Positions 17,755 through 26,780 of a stretch of 64,000 bases of DNA are shown here, in pieces. The position numbers and the translations under genes were made by a program. Numbering within the stretch: position 1 is the stretch's first letter; the number at the start of each line of letters is the position of its first letter. The stretch comes from Pacificispira spongiicola (GTDB lineage: Bacteria; Pseudomonadota; Alphaproteobacteria; UBA8366; Aestuariispiraceae), in NCBI RefSeq assembly GCF_012926505.1, contig NZ_JABBNT010000003.1, positions 310,001-374,000 of the forward strand. Direction: 5' to 3'. The notes beneath the pieces are model-generated. The model made no database searches. It was not told where the DNA came from and saw nothing but the letters and a program-made list of their open reading frames with translations.

Positions 17755-18390
17755 ATGGCCGCAGATCAAGGCCCGATGAGCGCGGCCGACTTCCAGAACT
17801 CTACAGGTGTTTCACGTGAAACCATGGAGCGGCTGGAGGCTTACGCCGCCTTGCTTCAGAAATGGCAACCCCGGATCAATCTGGTAGGGCCTAAAACGCT
17901 TCCCGACCTTTGGCGTCGTCATTTCCTCGATTCCGCCCAGCTCGCAGAGCATATCCCCGAGAATGCCCGTAGTCTGATCGATCTAGGCAGCGGCGCCGGG
18001 TTCCCCGGGCTGGTCTTGTGTATCCTTTCCGATCTGCAAACCCATCTGGTCGAGTCCGACGCCCGCAAATCCGCCTTCTTGCGGGAGGCGGCGCGGGAAG
18101 CGGGGGTGTCCGACCGCCTGACCGTCCATACAAAGCGGGCGGAATCTCTCGACCTGCCGCCCGCAGATGTCGTCAGCGCCCGCGCGCTCGCGCCGCTCGA
18201 CACTCTATTCCCCTGGGTGGAACGCTTCTGGAAAAATAGTACTCTGGGCCTGTTTCCGAAGGGAATACGGTACAAAGAGGAATTGACTGCGATAAATTAT
18301 GGATGGTATATAAATTATAGCACGGTATCGAGTCGCGTAGATCCGGATTCCGTCCTCCTCCTGGTTCGGGACCTGAAGCGTCGGTCCTAA
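17755..18390 (+). CDS. rsmG: 16S rRNA (guanine(527)-N(7))-methyltransferase RsmG
   Basis: 211 aa. Methylates G527 of 16S rRNA with SAM. SAM-binding 'LIDLGSGAGFPG' at ~72-83, 'VESDARKSAFLREAAREAG' at ~95-113 and 'VSARALAPLDTL' near 140 are family motifs. The start at 17755 has AAAGGAG upstream. Codons for VSRET near the N-terminus coincide with the second parS site. The C-terminal third (18230-18340) is notably AT-rich compared with the rest. Confidence 0.95.
   Translation: MAADQGPMSAADFQNSTGVSRETMERLEAYAALLQKWQPRINLVGPKTLPDLWRRHFLDSAQLAEHIPENARSLIDLGSGAGFPGLVLCILSDLQTHLVESDARKSAFLREAAREAGVSDRLTVHTKRAESLDLPPADVVSARALAPLDTLFPWVERFWKNSTLGLFPKGIRYKEELTAINYGWYINYSTVSSRVDPDSVLLLVRDLKRRS
17808..17823. 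promoter_or_regulatory. parS centromere site 2 (inside rsmG)
   Basis: TGTTTCACGTGAAACC contains the complete GTTTCACGTGAAAC palindromic core of parS and differs from the 16-bp consensus only at the last base. It is embedded in the rsmG reading frame as Val-Ser-Arg-Glu-Thr, 2.1 kb from site 1 and about 0.8 kb before parA. Confidence 0.92.
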
Positions 18391-18406
18391 ATTCGGGGAT
18401 AGGACC
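18383..18406. terminator. Hairpin at the rsmG stop codon
   Basis: GGTCCTA (18383-18389) pairs with TAGGACC (18400-18406) across a 10-nt loop and overlaps the rsmG stop. A second stem, GGTCCGC / GCGGACC with a TGCTGG loop, follows at 18430-18449. Neither has a T-run, so termination in the 190-bp rsmG-parA gap is only tentative. Confidence 0.35.
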
Positions 18407-18580
18407 AGAACCTGATGATCGCGACCCAAGGTCCGCTGCTGGGCGGACCGGCTTTCAATCTGGAAAACCGAATCCGCTCAATCGGTTGATGCGACGACCT
18501 CGTCCGACACGGCAGGTGCTTCGCAAACGGGATGAGGTCTTTCAGCTGCTGCGGCAGCCTTGGGGAAGGAGAGCGGTCGA

Positions 18581-19405
18581 ATGTTTGCTAAGCTGCCGGA
18601 GAAACTGACAAAGCCGCGGGCCGACGGATCCGCGCGGGTGGTTGCCATCGCCAACCAGAAAGGCGGCGTCGGGAAAACGACGACGGCGATCAATCTGGCC
18701 ACGGCGCTTGCCGCCTGCGAGAAGCGCGTGCTGATCGTCGATATCGATGCCCAGGGCAACGCCTCCACCGGATTGGGGATCGACCGAAAGAACCGGGCGC
18801 ACAGTTCCTACGATCTTCTGTTCGGGCGCGAGAAGGCGGACGTCGCGACGATCGACACGACAATCCCCAATCTTCGAATCATTCCGGCATCGATCCATCT
18901 ATCGGGCGCGGAAATCGAACTGGTTGAAGAAGACCGGCGCGAATTCCGCCTGCGCGACGCGCTGCAATCGTGCCTTGGCGATTATGACTATATACTGATC
19001 GATTGCCCGCCGGCGCTGGGCCTGCTGACGCTGAATGCGCTCTGTGCGGCGGATTCGGTCCTGGTGCCGCTGCAATGCGAATTCTATGCGTTGGAAGGGC
19101 TCAGCCATCTGATGCGGACGATCGAGCGGGTGAAGCGCGCCTTCAACCCGCGTCTCGACATCCAGGGCGTCGTGCTGACCATGTACGACCGGCGCAACAA
19201 CCTGTCCGACATGGTCGCCGCCGATGTGCGCGCGCATTTGGGCGACAAGGTCTATGAAACGGTTATCCCGCGGAACGTCCGTGTTTCCGAGGCGCCCAGC
19301 TTCGGCAAACCGGTGATCCTGTATGATATGGAGTGCCGCGGGTCGCAGGCCTATATCCATCTGGCCAGCGAGGTGCTGAAACGCGAACGGAGGGCAGTGG
19401 CATGA
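18581..19405 (+). CDS. parA: Chromosome-partitioning ATPase ParA
   Basis: 274 aa. Binds ATP and DNA non-specifically and drives ParB-parS complexes apart during segregation. Deviant Walker A 'KGGVGKTT' at 27-34, Walker A' 'LIVDIDAQGNAS' at ~52-63, 'ILIDCPPALGLLTLNAL' at ~128-145. The ATG at 18581 has AAGGAGA 8 bp upstream. Its TGA overlaps the parB ATG, so the pair is coupled. The parS sites upstream complete the system. Confidence 0.96.
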   Translation: MFAKLPEKLTKPRADGSARVVAIANQKGGVGKTTTAINLATALAACEKRVLIVDIDAQGNASTGLGIDRKNRAHSSYDLLFGREKADVATIDTTIPNLRIIPASIHLSGAEIELVEEDRREFRLRDALQSCLGDYDYILIDCPPALGLLTLNALCAADSVLVPLQCEFYALEGLSHLMRTIERVKRAFNPRLDIQGVVLTMYDRRNNLSDMVAADVRAHLGDKVYETVIPRNVRVSEAPSFGKPVILYDMECRGSQAYIHLASEVLKRERRAVA

Positions 19406-20433
19406 CGGCAGCTGCAGCAGAAGACACCCGGAAGCGCGGGTTGGGGCGGGGCCTTTCCGCCCTATTCGGCGACGAAGACGACGCGGTCATCGGCGGCGGG
19501 AATAGCGGTAGCGCAAGCGGCACAGGCGGAACATCCGGCCAGGCCTTTTCCGGCCCATCCTCCCGCGCGTCCAAGACCGTGCCCATCGAATTCCTGCGCC
19601 CGAACCCGTCGCAGCCGCGCAAACGCTTCGACGAGGCGGCGATCGACGGTCTGGTGGAGTCCATTCGCCAGCAGGGCGTTCTGCAGCCGCTTCTCGTGCG
19701 ACCGCATCCCGACGATGCCAATGCCTATGAGATCGTCGCGGGTGAACGGCGTTGGCGGGCCGCGCAACGGGCGCAGCTGCACGAAGTGCCGGTCATCATC
19801 AAGGACCTGACGGATACCGAAACCCTCGAAATCGCGCTGATCGAGAATATCCATCGCGAAGATCTGACCGCCTTGGAAGAGGCTGAGGGTTATCAACGTC
19901 TGATCGATGAATTCAACCATACCCAGGACGCGCTGGCGAAAGCCGTCGGCAAGAGCCGCAGCCATGTCGCCAACATGCTGCGCCTGCTGAACCTGCCGGA
20001 AGAGATCAAAAGCATGCTGGACGACAGCCTGCTGTCGCCCGGCCATGCGCGCGCCTTGCTGGGCGTCGCCAATGCCGAAACCCTGGCCCAGGAAGTCGTG
20101 AAGAAGGGCTTGAACGTCCGGCAGACCGAACGCCTGGTGCAGGATCACAAGCCCGACGCGACCCGCACCAAATCCGGCTTGGAAAAGCTGAAGACGAAAA
20201 TCGATTCCGTCGGCGGCCCGGCGGCACCGGCGGCGGAAAAAGACGCCAATACCCGGGCCATGGAGCGCAGCCTCAGCGACCGCCTCGGTCTCAGCGTGTT
20301 CATCGATCTGAAGGGCGGCGGGGAGGCCGGCCGTCTTGTCGTTGCCTTCGACACGCTGGATCAGCTGGACGATGTGATCGAACGCCTGAGTTCCGGCGGT
20401 CCGACGGCGGACAACAACGTCGTCGAGATGTGA
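19402..20433 (+). CDS. parB: Chromosome-partitioning protein ParB
   Basis: 343 aa. Binds parS, spreads on neighbouring DNA as a CTP-dependent clamp and is moved by ParA. The N-terminal 'RKRGLGRGLSALFGD' (~10-24) is the ParA-interacting peptide; the CTPase/ParB box follows, with 'GERRWRAAQ' near 118 and 'ENIHREDLTALEEAEGYQ' near 155, then the helix-turn-helix ('GKSRSHVANMLRLL', ~190) and C-terminal dimerisation region. A Gly/Ser-rich linker lies at ~33-52. ATGA overlap with parA. Confidence 0.96.
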   Translation: MTAAAAEDTRKRGLGRGLSALFGDEDDAVIGGGNSGSASGTGGTSGQAFSGPSSRASKTVPIEFLRPNPSQPRKRFDEAAIDGLVESIRQQGVLQPLLVRPHPDDANAYEIVAGERRWRAAQRAQLHEVPVIIKDLTDTETLEIALIENIHREDLTALEEAEGYQRLIDEFNHTQDALAKAVGKSRSHVANMLRLLNLPEEIKSMLDDSLLSPGHARALLGVANAETLAQEVVKKGLNVRQTERLVQDHKPDATRTKSGLEKLKTKIDSVGGPAAPAAEKDANTRAMERSLSDRLGLSVFIDLKGGGEAGRLVVAFDTLDQLDDVIERLSSGGPTADNNVVEM

Positions 20434-20485
20434 TTGGCAGAGGGGCACTCCATACCGGCACGAGTTCCAAACGGGGGTTGGGGCT

Positions 20486-21535
20486 CTAGCGGGGGCGGGG
20501 GCTGCGGGCACCTTGGCGACGGGCCAGGGCGCCGACCTGATGCAGGCAGCGGTGGCAGAGCACCCAATCGGGTGCACCGCTGCGCTTACAGGCAGCTTCC
20601 GCCTCCAGCAGAAGCGACAGCGCCTCCCCTAAAGCTCGCGCGGACCAACGCTTAACACCGGCCTCGAACCGGGATTTCACCTTGAAGAAAACCGGCGGGC
20701 GTAACGTTCCCATCGCGCCCGCCATGGGCATACCGGATGCGCAGTGATCCTGAACGCGGCGCAGGCGCAGGAAATGGTTGGCCGCCGACCGAAGCAGCGC
20801 GATCGGCGATGTCCCTTCCTCCGCCGCCAAATCCAAAGCTCGATCCAGCGACCGGGAATCGCCGTCTGCCATGGCGTAAACGACGTCGTCCAATGTCGTG
20901 ACGGAGCTGTCGCCGATCAATGTTGCGACGGACTCCAGGTCCAATTGCCCGTTTTCGCCGGCATAGAGCGCCAATTTCTCTATTTCCGATCGCGAGATCG
21001 ACCGGTCGGAGCCCAGTTGGTCGATGAGATAGTCGCGCGCGTCGCGGTCGATCCGGACATTCAGAGGACGAAGGCCTTCATCAATCAGCCGATCGATCCC
21101 GCCCGCCTCATCGAGATAGCACGCGACGGCCGCACCGATTTTCGAATCCTCGAACGCCTTCCGAAGTTTGGATTTCGCGGCCAATTCCCCAGCCGTTATC
21201 AAGATCAGCGCATCCCCGACCGGTTGCGCAAAGAAATCCGCAAAAATGGGGAACACGACATCCGACGCGTCCCGGATCAAAACCACGCGGCGCCCCCCGG
21301 TCATGGCAATCGCCGCCGCCTCGTCCATCAAGCGCGCCGGATCGGACTTGATCGCGTCACCTGTCAATTCACAGACCAGAAAGGGATCGTCGAGCGCCGG
21401 TACCACCGTTAGCGCCAAAGCCTTCATACGTTCACGCGCCAAACCGGAATCCGGTCCATAAAATAGGGCCGCCCGAATATCCGATGGTGGCTTTTTCAAA
21501 AAACCGTCGACACCGTTTGCCGCGATCTTCACCAC
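20486..21535 (-). CDS. holA: DNA polymerase III subunit delta
   Basis: 349 aa, close to the usual HolA length. It is the clamp-loader subunit that opens the sliding clamp. 'ALFYGPDSGLARER' near residues 23-36 is the vestigial Walker A region, followed by 'VLIRDASD' and the C-terminal collar helices; 'IALLRSAANHFLRL' resembles the conserved delta C-domain. Transcribed toward parB and preceded by lptE, from which it is separated by only 4 bp, so translation is likely coupled. Confidence 0.93.
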   Translation of the reverse strand: MVKIAANGVDGFLKKPPSDIRAALFYGPDSGLARERMKALALTVVPALDDPFLVCELTGDAIKSDPARLMDEAAAIAMTGGRRVVLIRDASDVVFPIFADFFAQPVGDALILITAGELAAKSKLRKAFEDSKIGAAVACYLDEAGGIDRLIDEGLRPLNVRIDRDARDYLIDQLGSDRSISRSEIEKLALYAGENGQLDLESVATLIGDSSVTTLDDVVYAMADGDSRSLDRALDLAAEEGTSPIALLRSAANHFLRLRRVQDHCASGMPMAGAMGTLRPPVFFKVKSRFEAGVKRWSARALGEALSLLLEAEAACKRSGAPDWVLCHRCLHQVGALARRQGARSPRPR

Positions 21536-21539
21536 GACA

Positions 21540-22091
21540 TCAGGCTCCGTGCGTCAGCCGCCGCTTTTCAAAATAAGTTACGATCTGAAGCCGCAGGTCA
21601 TCCGCAATCACCCGCAATGTTCTTTCCACCGCGCCATCTTCCGCGACTTCCGTCGCGTAATCGGAAACGCTGACAGAAAAACTGGCGACCGCCTGGGATC
21701 GGAACTCTTGGTTCTCTTCACCCTTGATGCCGAGTATGACCGTCGACGACACCGTGACCTGTCCACGAACCGTTGTCGCGTCCAACTGGGTGCCCGACCG
21801 GGTTGACGAAACGGAAACGTCCCCGGACAGCACATAGTCCGGGTCGGTAGGACGGCCATACGGGTTGAACCGATCCAACAATAAATTATGCAGAATCTGA
21901 CCTTCGCGATTATCGAAGGTACGAATTTTTATCCGCGCCAATTGTTCGACAGCACCGGCACTTCCCGCTTCTTTACGCGCGTAAACCGGCTGAAACCCGC
22001 AACCGCCCAACAGCAACACCGACAAGACCGGCACCGCCATAACCAAGCCACGGCGCGTTGCGTCGAAATATGCCTTACGATCACGGCTCAT
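21540..22091 (-). CDS. lptE: LPS assembly lipoprotein LptE
   Basis: 183 aa from the ATG at 22091. A short basic N-terminus, a hydrophobic stretch and the lipobox LLGGC place the lipidated Cys at 31. 'CGFQPVYA' after the lipobox is typical of LptE/RlpB, the outer-membrane lipoprotein that plugs LptD and helps deliver lipopolysaccharide to the cell surface. Located between leuS and holA, the classical leuS-lptE-holA order. Confidence 0.92.
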   Translation of the reverse strand: MSRDRKAYFDATRRGLVMAVPVLSVLLLGGCGFQPVYARKEAGSAGAVEQLARIKIRTFDNREGQILHNLLLDRFNPYGRPTDPDYVLSGDVSVSSTRSGTQLDATTVRGQVTVSSTVILGIKGEENQEFRSQAVASFSVSVSDYATEVAEDGAVERTLRVIADDLRLQIVTYFEKRRLTHGA

Positions 22092-22148
22092 GTCGTCTCC
22101 ATACTCAACCCGGCTTGCCCTGCAGGTACCGTAAATCACTCCCGCCCA

Positions 22149-24710
22149 CTAGGCGACGATATTCACGATCCTGTTCGGGACAACGATAACCTTTTTCGGA
22201 GCATTTCCATCCAGCGCGCGCTGCACATTTTCTTCCGCAAGGGCCAGTTCCTCGGCCTTTGCCTTGTCGCAGTCCCGTGGCAGTTCGATTGTCGCCCGCA
22301 ACTTTCCGTTAACCTGGACACCCACCGTCACCGTGTCTTCGACCAGCATCGTCGCATCCGCAACCGGCCAGGCTTCGTCGACCAACATCGTTTCATGACC
22401 CAATGTCGACCACAGTTCTTCCGAAAGATGCGGGGTCATCGGCGCCATCAGGCGCGTCAGCGTTTCGAAGCCGAAACGACGGACCCAGCGCATATCGTCG
22501 CCGTCACCCTTCAACCCGAAGAGAGCATTCGAGAATTCCCGAATGCGCGCGATTGCACGGTTGAAATGGAAACGCTCCAAATCCTGCGTGACACCGTCGA
22601 TCGTCTTATGCGTCAAACGTTCCGCTTCCGCCGCGGCATCGGACAAAGAGCCGGGCCTCGCGGTGCCGATCGGGGCAAGCCCACCATCGTCTTCCGCAAT
22701 GCTGCGATGCACACGGGACAGGAACCGCCATGCCCCTTCCACCCCGGATTCCGTCCATTCCAGATCCCGGTCCGGGGGGCTGTCGGACAGCATGAACAAC
22801 CGCGCCGTATCCGCGCCGTAGCTGTTTACGATATCGACAGGGTCGACGACGTTCTTGCGCGATTTCGACATTTTCTCGGAACGGCCCACTGTAACCGGCG
22901 CGCCCGTATCGACATGCACCGCCGCATCACCGTCGCGACGAACCTGGGACGGGAACAACCAAGCGCCCTTTTCGTCGCGATACGTCTCGTGACAAACCAT
23001 GCCCTGCGTGAACAGGCCGGCGAACGGCTCTTCCACGTCGAGATAGCCGCACTGCTTCAACGCCCTGGTGAAAAAGCGGGAATACAGCAAATGCAGGATC
23101 GCATGCTCAATGCCGCCGATATACTGATCGACCGGCAACCACCGCGCCGCGCTTTCGCGGGTAAACCCTTTCTCTGCATTGTGTGGATCGGCATAGCGCG
23201 CGAAATACCACGAACTCTCGAAGAACGTGTCGAAAGTATCCGTCTCACGCTCGGCCTTCCCGCCACAGGAAGGACACGACACATTCTTCCAGGTCGGGTG
23301 GTGGAACAATGGATTGCCCGGCTTATCGAACGTCACGTCTTCCGGCAACTTCACCGGAAGATCGCTATCCGGCACCGGAACGGCCCCACAGGAAAGGCAA
23401 TGAATAATCGGGATCGGGCAACCCCAATACCGCTGACGGGACACGCCCCAATCGCGTAAGCGATACGTAACGCGTCCGGTTCCCGCTTCCAGGCTTTCCA
23501 ACCGGTCGATCGCGGCACGAATACCATCCGTCACGGACATCCCATCCAGGAAATCCGAATTGAACAGTGCGCCTTCGCCGGTATAGGCCTCATCCGCAAG
23601 CGTGAAGGTCGCAGGATCTTCGCCTGGCGGCAGCACGACGGGCGTTACGCTCAACCCGTATTTCCGCGCAAAATCCATATCGCGCTGATCATGCGCCGGG
23701 CAGCCGAAAATCGCGCCCGTGCCATATTCCATCAACACGAAATTCGCCACGAATACCTTGAACTCACGGTCGGGCATAAACGGATGACGAACTGTAAGAC
23801 CGGTATCGAAACCCTTCTTTTCCGCAGTTTCAATGACCTCCTCACTGGTGCCCATCCGGTTGCATTCCGCGACGAACTCCGCCAGCGCCGGGTTGTCCTT
23901 CGAAAGCTCTTCCGTCAGCGGATGATTGGGGGCAATGGCGCAGAAGCTCATGCCATACAGCGTATCCGGACGTGTGCTGAAGCATTCCAAGCGTTCGGCC
24001 CGGCCCGGTATTTCGAACCGCAACACGGCGCCCTCCGACCGGCCGATCCAGTTCCGCTGCATCAGGCGAACTTTATCGGGCCATCGATCCAGGCTATCCA
24101 GCGCGGACAACAATTCTTCGGAAAACGCGGTGATCTTCAGGAACCATTGTGACAGACGGCGCTTTTCAACCGGCGCGCCGGTCCGCCAACCCTTGCCGTC
24201 GATAACCTGCTCGTTCGCCAAAACCGTTTGATCGACCGGATCCCAGTTCACCCAGGATTCCCGACGATATGCGAGACCCTCGCGCAGGAAATCCAGGAAC
24301 ATTTTCTGTTCGTGCTTATAATATTCCGGTTCGCAAGTCGCGACCTCCCGGTCCCAATCGATGGACAGGCCAAGGGTCTTCAGCTGATCTCGCATGGTGG
24401 CGATATTCTCGCGCGTCCATTTCGCGGGATGAACCTTATTTTCAATCGCCGCGTTTTCCGCCGGCAGACCGAAGGCATCCCATCCCATCGGATGCAAAAC
24501 GCTGAAACCCTGCGCCCGCTTAAACCGCGCAACGACATCCCCCAAGGTATAATTCCGAACGTGCCCCATATGGATGCGACCCGACGGATAGGGAAACATC
24601 TCGAGCACATAAAACGGCTTGTCGCCATCTTCGTCGGTATGAAAGCTACCGGCCGCATCCCAGGCGCCACGCCATTTCGATTCAATTTCAGAGGGATTGT
24701 ACCGTGTCAT
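22149..24710 (-). CDS. leuS: Leucyl-tRNA synthetase
   Basis: 853 aa. Class I synthetase charging tRNA-Leu. HIGH-type motif 'HMGH' at 47-50 within '[18 protein letters not shown]', the large CP1 editing insertion (~220-420), zinc-type cysteines in '[10 protein letters not shown]' and '[10 protein letters not shown]', and KMSKS in '[14 protein letters not shown]' (~630). Start chosen at '[10 protein letters not shown]', the conserved beginning of the family; the longer frame to 24758 has an unusual basic extension. First gene of leuS-lptE-holA. Confidence 0.97.
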   Translation of the reverse strand: MTRYNPSEIESKWRGAWDAAGSFHTDEDGDKPFYVLEMFPYPSGRIHMGHVRNYTLGDVVARFKRAQGFSVLHPMGWDAFGLPAENAAIENKVHPAKWTRENIATMRDQLKTLGLSIDWDREVATCEPEYYKHEQKMFLDFLREGLAYRRESWVNWDPVDQTVLANEQVIDGKGWRTGAPVEKRRLSQWFLKITAFSEELLSALDSLDRWPDKVRLMQRNWIGRSEGAVLRFEIPGRAERLECFSTRPDTLYGMSFCAIAPNHPLTEELSKDNPALAEFVAECNRMGTSEEVIETAEKKGFDTGLTVRHPFMPDREFKVFVANFVLMEYGTGAIFGCPAHDQRDMDFARKYGLSVTPVVLPPGEDPATFTLADEAYTGEGALFNSDFLDGMSVTDGIRAAIDRLESLEAGTGRVTYRLRDWGVSRQRYWGCPIPIIHCLSCGAVPVPDSDLPVKLPEDVTFDKPGNPLFHHPTWKNVSCPSCGGKAERETDTFDTFFESSWYFARYADPHNAEKGFTRESAARWLPVDQYIGGIEHAILHLLYSRFFTRALKQCGYLDVEEPFAGLFTQGMVCHETYRDEKGAWLFPSQVRRDGDAAVHVDTGAPVTVGRSEKMSKSRKNVVDPVDIVNSYGADTARLFMLSDSPPDRDLEWTESGVEGAWRFLSRVHRSIAEDDGGLAPIGTARPGSLSDAAAEAERLTHKTIDGVTQDLERFHFNRAIARIREFSNALFGLKGDGDDMRWVRRFGFETLTRLMAPMTPHLSEELWSTLGHETMLVDEAWPVADATMLVEDTVTVGVQVNGKLRATIELPRDCDKAKAEELALAEENVQRALDGNAPKKVIVVPNRIVNIVA

Positions 24711-24797
24711 TTTTCGATCTCGTCCTACCCCGCCGCCGTTACGCCGCCGGGTGTCCATGCAATTAAATTCCGGAGAACGCGCCTCTTCGGCACCCTA

Positions 24798-25307
24798 TCA
24801 CTCGAAAGCGGCTTGACTGTCGACTCGTAGCTGCCGCGCGCGCGCCAAAATCGCGTTTTCGATTTGTGCCGAGACACCGTCCGCCACAGGCGCTTCGACC
24901 CAGCCGCCCGTCGCGTCACGAACCTGCTTGAACGTGGAGACACGCACGCCGTCCGCCCGAAGTTCACGGTTAAGAATATAAATCGTCACTTTGTGACGTT
25001 CGTTTTCGACGCCCGGCAGGCTGTACCATTCCGTAACGATCACGCCACCGAACGCATCGGCCTGAGCGAGCGGAAAAAAGGAAATCGTGTCCAGAGAGGC
25101 GCGCCAGAGGTATCCGTTGACCGCCAAACCGCCGACGCCCGGAGAATTGGAACCTTCGTCACTAAACAAGGAACCGCCCAAAACGGATCCCGACCGGGTT
25201 TCCATTCCGCGTTTGATCTTATTCGGATCTTCCGGTGTTCCGGACCCCGCACAGGCCGTCAAAGCCAGAATCAACGCCAAAACACCGAACCGGAGTCGAG
25301 CCGACAT
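24798..25307 (-). CDS. DUF3576 lipoprotein
   Basis: 169 aa from the ATG at 25307 (GGAG 6 bp upstream). Signal sequence 'LALILALTAC' with the lipidated Cys at 19. The conserved body has 'NGYLWRASLDTISFFPLAQADAFGGVI' whose core spans ~70-95, then 'TEWY' and 'VTIYILNRELRADG'. Matches the alphaproteobacterial DUF3576 family, found next to leuS in this group. Function unknown; presumed envelope-located. Probably co-transcribed with leuS, 87 bp upstream of it. Confidence 0.88.
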   Translation of the reverse strand: MSARLRFGVLALILALTACAGSGTPEDPNKIKRGMETRSGSVLGGSLFSDEGSNSPGVGGLAVNGYLWRASLDTISFFPLAQADAFGGVIVTEWYSLPGVENERHKVTIYILNRELRADGVRVSTFKQVRDATGGWVEAPVADGVSAQIENAILARARQLRVDSQAAFE

Positions 25308-25360
25308 AGTATACTCCAAAGGAAGCAAAACGCCTGAAACAACGAATAGAAAAAAAACAA

Positions 25361-25388
25361 GGGTCAGGCAACCTAGATTGCCTGACCC
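25361..25388. terminator. Strong intrinsic terminator of the porin gene
   Basis: An 11-bp perfect stem GGGTCAGGCAA / TTGCCTGACCC with loop CCTAGA. In the minus direction it is followed by a run of T (A-tract at ~25350-25357), and in the plus direction by TTTTTT at 25391-25396, so it can act both ways. It lies 25 bp after the porin stop. Confidence 0.9.
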
Positions 25389-25413
25389 CGTTTTTTAGGT
25401 ACTGATCGAAGGA

Positions 25414-26544
25414 TCAGAAGCTGACGCGGAGGCCAACAATACCCTGCGTCAGGTCGCGATCCGCAGCGCCCAGGACCGGGTCAACTTCGTAGTAGTTGAC
25501 ACCGCCGAAGGCCTGCAGGCCGTCCGCCAGACGATAGTCGGCGTCGAACGAGTAGGCTTCGCCATCGGCACCGCCGTCTTTTTCGGCATCGATGTAGCCG
25601 ATCGAGACCGCACCCGGGCCGAAGGAGTAGGCCAGACCGTACGACCAGTAGTCACCACCGTCGCAATTGGTCGAGCCGGACGCGCAACCCGTGTCGAAGT
25701 TGTCGCCGTAGCCCATGCCGAAGGAGAACCCGGCGAAGCCAATCGTCGTGCCCAGACGCATGCCCTGGGAAGACTTCTGACCCGTCGTGTCGGTCTGGCC
25801 GATGTAGCCGCCGCCCAGGCCGATGCTGACCGCGTCAAAGCTGCCGTCCCACTTCGCGGCGACTTCGTAGCCGGTCTTGCCGCCCAGAACGCCCGAGCCG
25901 GTCGTGTTCGAGGTCGAGGAAACGTCCGGAATATAGGACGCGCCGACCTGGAAGCCCGAGAACGACGGGGAGTAGTAGCTGAACTTCATCGAGTCGTCGG
26001 TTTCCGTCGCGAGCGTCGGGGCAACCGTCAGGATCGAGGAGCCAGAGGCAGCCGACTGCGGGTTCGCCGTCAGGATCGTACCGTTGCTGGAAACGAAGTA
26101 ACCCGTCGTGCCCGAACCGCTGGTCGGGGCAACGTTGTGGTTGCCGTCGTAACCCCAGGCACCGGCCAGGACGCTTTCGCCACCCGGGGCGAAGGCATCG
26201 ACGACACCGTCGTCACCGCCGATGTGCAGACGACCCCAGTCGCCGGCCAGGAAGACGTACAGTTCGTCCGCATCGTCGTTCTGGAAGCGGTAGTCGAGAC
26301 GCGCGCCGTACTGCAGGCCGGACTCGGTGGCCCCGCCCCAATCGAAGACCAGCTGGGTGGAGCTGTTGCCCGAACCCATGCCGGCGCCGTCGGTGCCGTC
26401 GCTGTTCGCGACTTCCGAGTCGATAACGGAGTAGGCGATGTCGATCTGACCGCTAACGGACAGTTTGGCGATGTCAGCCTGAGCGGCCGAGGAGATCGCA
26501 CCAACAGCGAAAAGCGCCGTCGAACCGATAAGAAGCTTTTTCAT
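25414..26544 (-). CDS. Gram-negative porin
   Basis: 376 aa. Signal peptide 1-23 ending AQA, then beta-strand pattern 'AKLSVSGQIDIAY' and many alternating aromatic/Gly strands, finishing 'GIVGLRVSF' with the C-terminal Phe required by the BAM machinery. A general diffusion porin trimer of the outer membrane (Porin_4/Gram-neg porin type). GGAG lies ~8 bp upstream. Codon use is strongly biased (GTC, GCC, CCG), as in highly expressed genes, and a strong terminator follows. Monocistronic. Confidence 0.93.
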   Translation of the reverse strand: MKKLLIGSTALFAVGAISSAAQADIAKLSVSGQIDIAYSVIDSEVANSDGTDGAGMGSGNSSTQLVFDWGGATESGLQYGARLDYRFQNDDADELYVFLAGDWGRLHIGGDDGVVDAFAPGGESVLAGAWGYDGNHNVAPTSGSGTTGYFVSSNGTILTANPQSAASGSSILTVAPTLATETDDSMKFSYYSPSFSGFQVGASYIPDVSSTSNTTGSGVLGGKTGYEVAAKWDGSFDAVSIGLGGGYIGQTDTTGQKSSQGMRLGTTIGFAGFSFGMGYGDNFDTGCASGSTNCDGGDYWSYGLAYSFGPGAVSIGYIDAEKDGGADGEAYSFDADYRLADGLQAFGGVNYYEVDPVLGAADRDLTQGIVGLRVSF

Positions 26545-26780
26545 TTCTGTCTCCAGATCCTTGCTCTATCCGCTGGTCGGCGCAGAGTACCGAAACGCGG
26601 AAGACTTGGTTTCAATTACCTAACACGTGAGGCTCCCCCGACGCCTTAGGCTGCATCAGCAATATCGGCGGTCTATTTTCTGTGCAACGGTAAAAAAACC
26701 TACAGACTTTCAAGAGGGTTCCGACGTGATGCAAATGCAACACTTGGGATTTCCGAGGTCGATTCCAGGTGCCGCCGCCT
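26545..26780. other. 236-bp intergenic leader of the porin gene
   Basis: No credible gene is visible. It should hold the minus-strand porin promoter and 5' leader and the end of the TPR-sulfotransferase transcript. A homopolymer run of seven A lies near 26692-26698. No clear hairpin terminator was seen after the TPR gene. Confidence 0.4.

Noticed and set aside
25402-25417. CTGATC-GAAG-GATCAG hairpin at the porin stop as a terminator
   Set aside because: Short stem within the last codons and no T-run; the stronger terminator at 25361-25388 explains termination.
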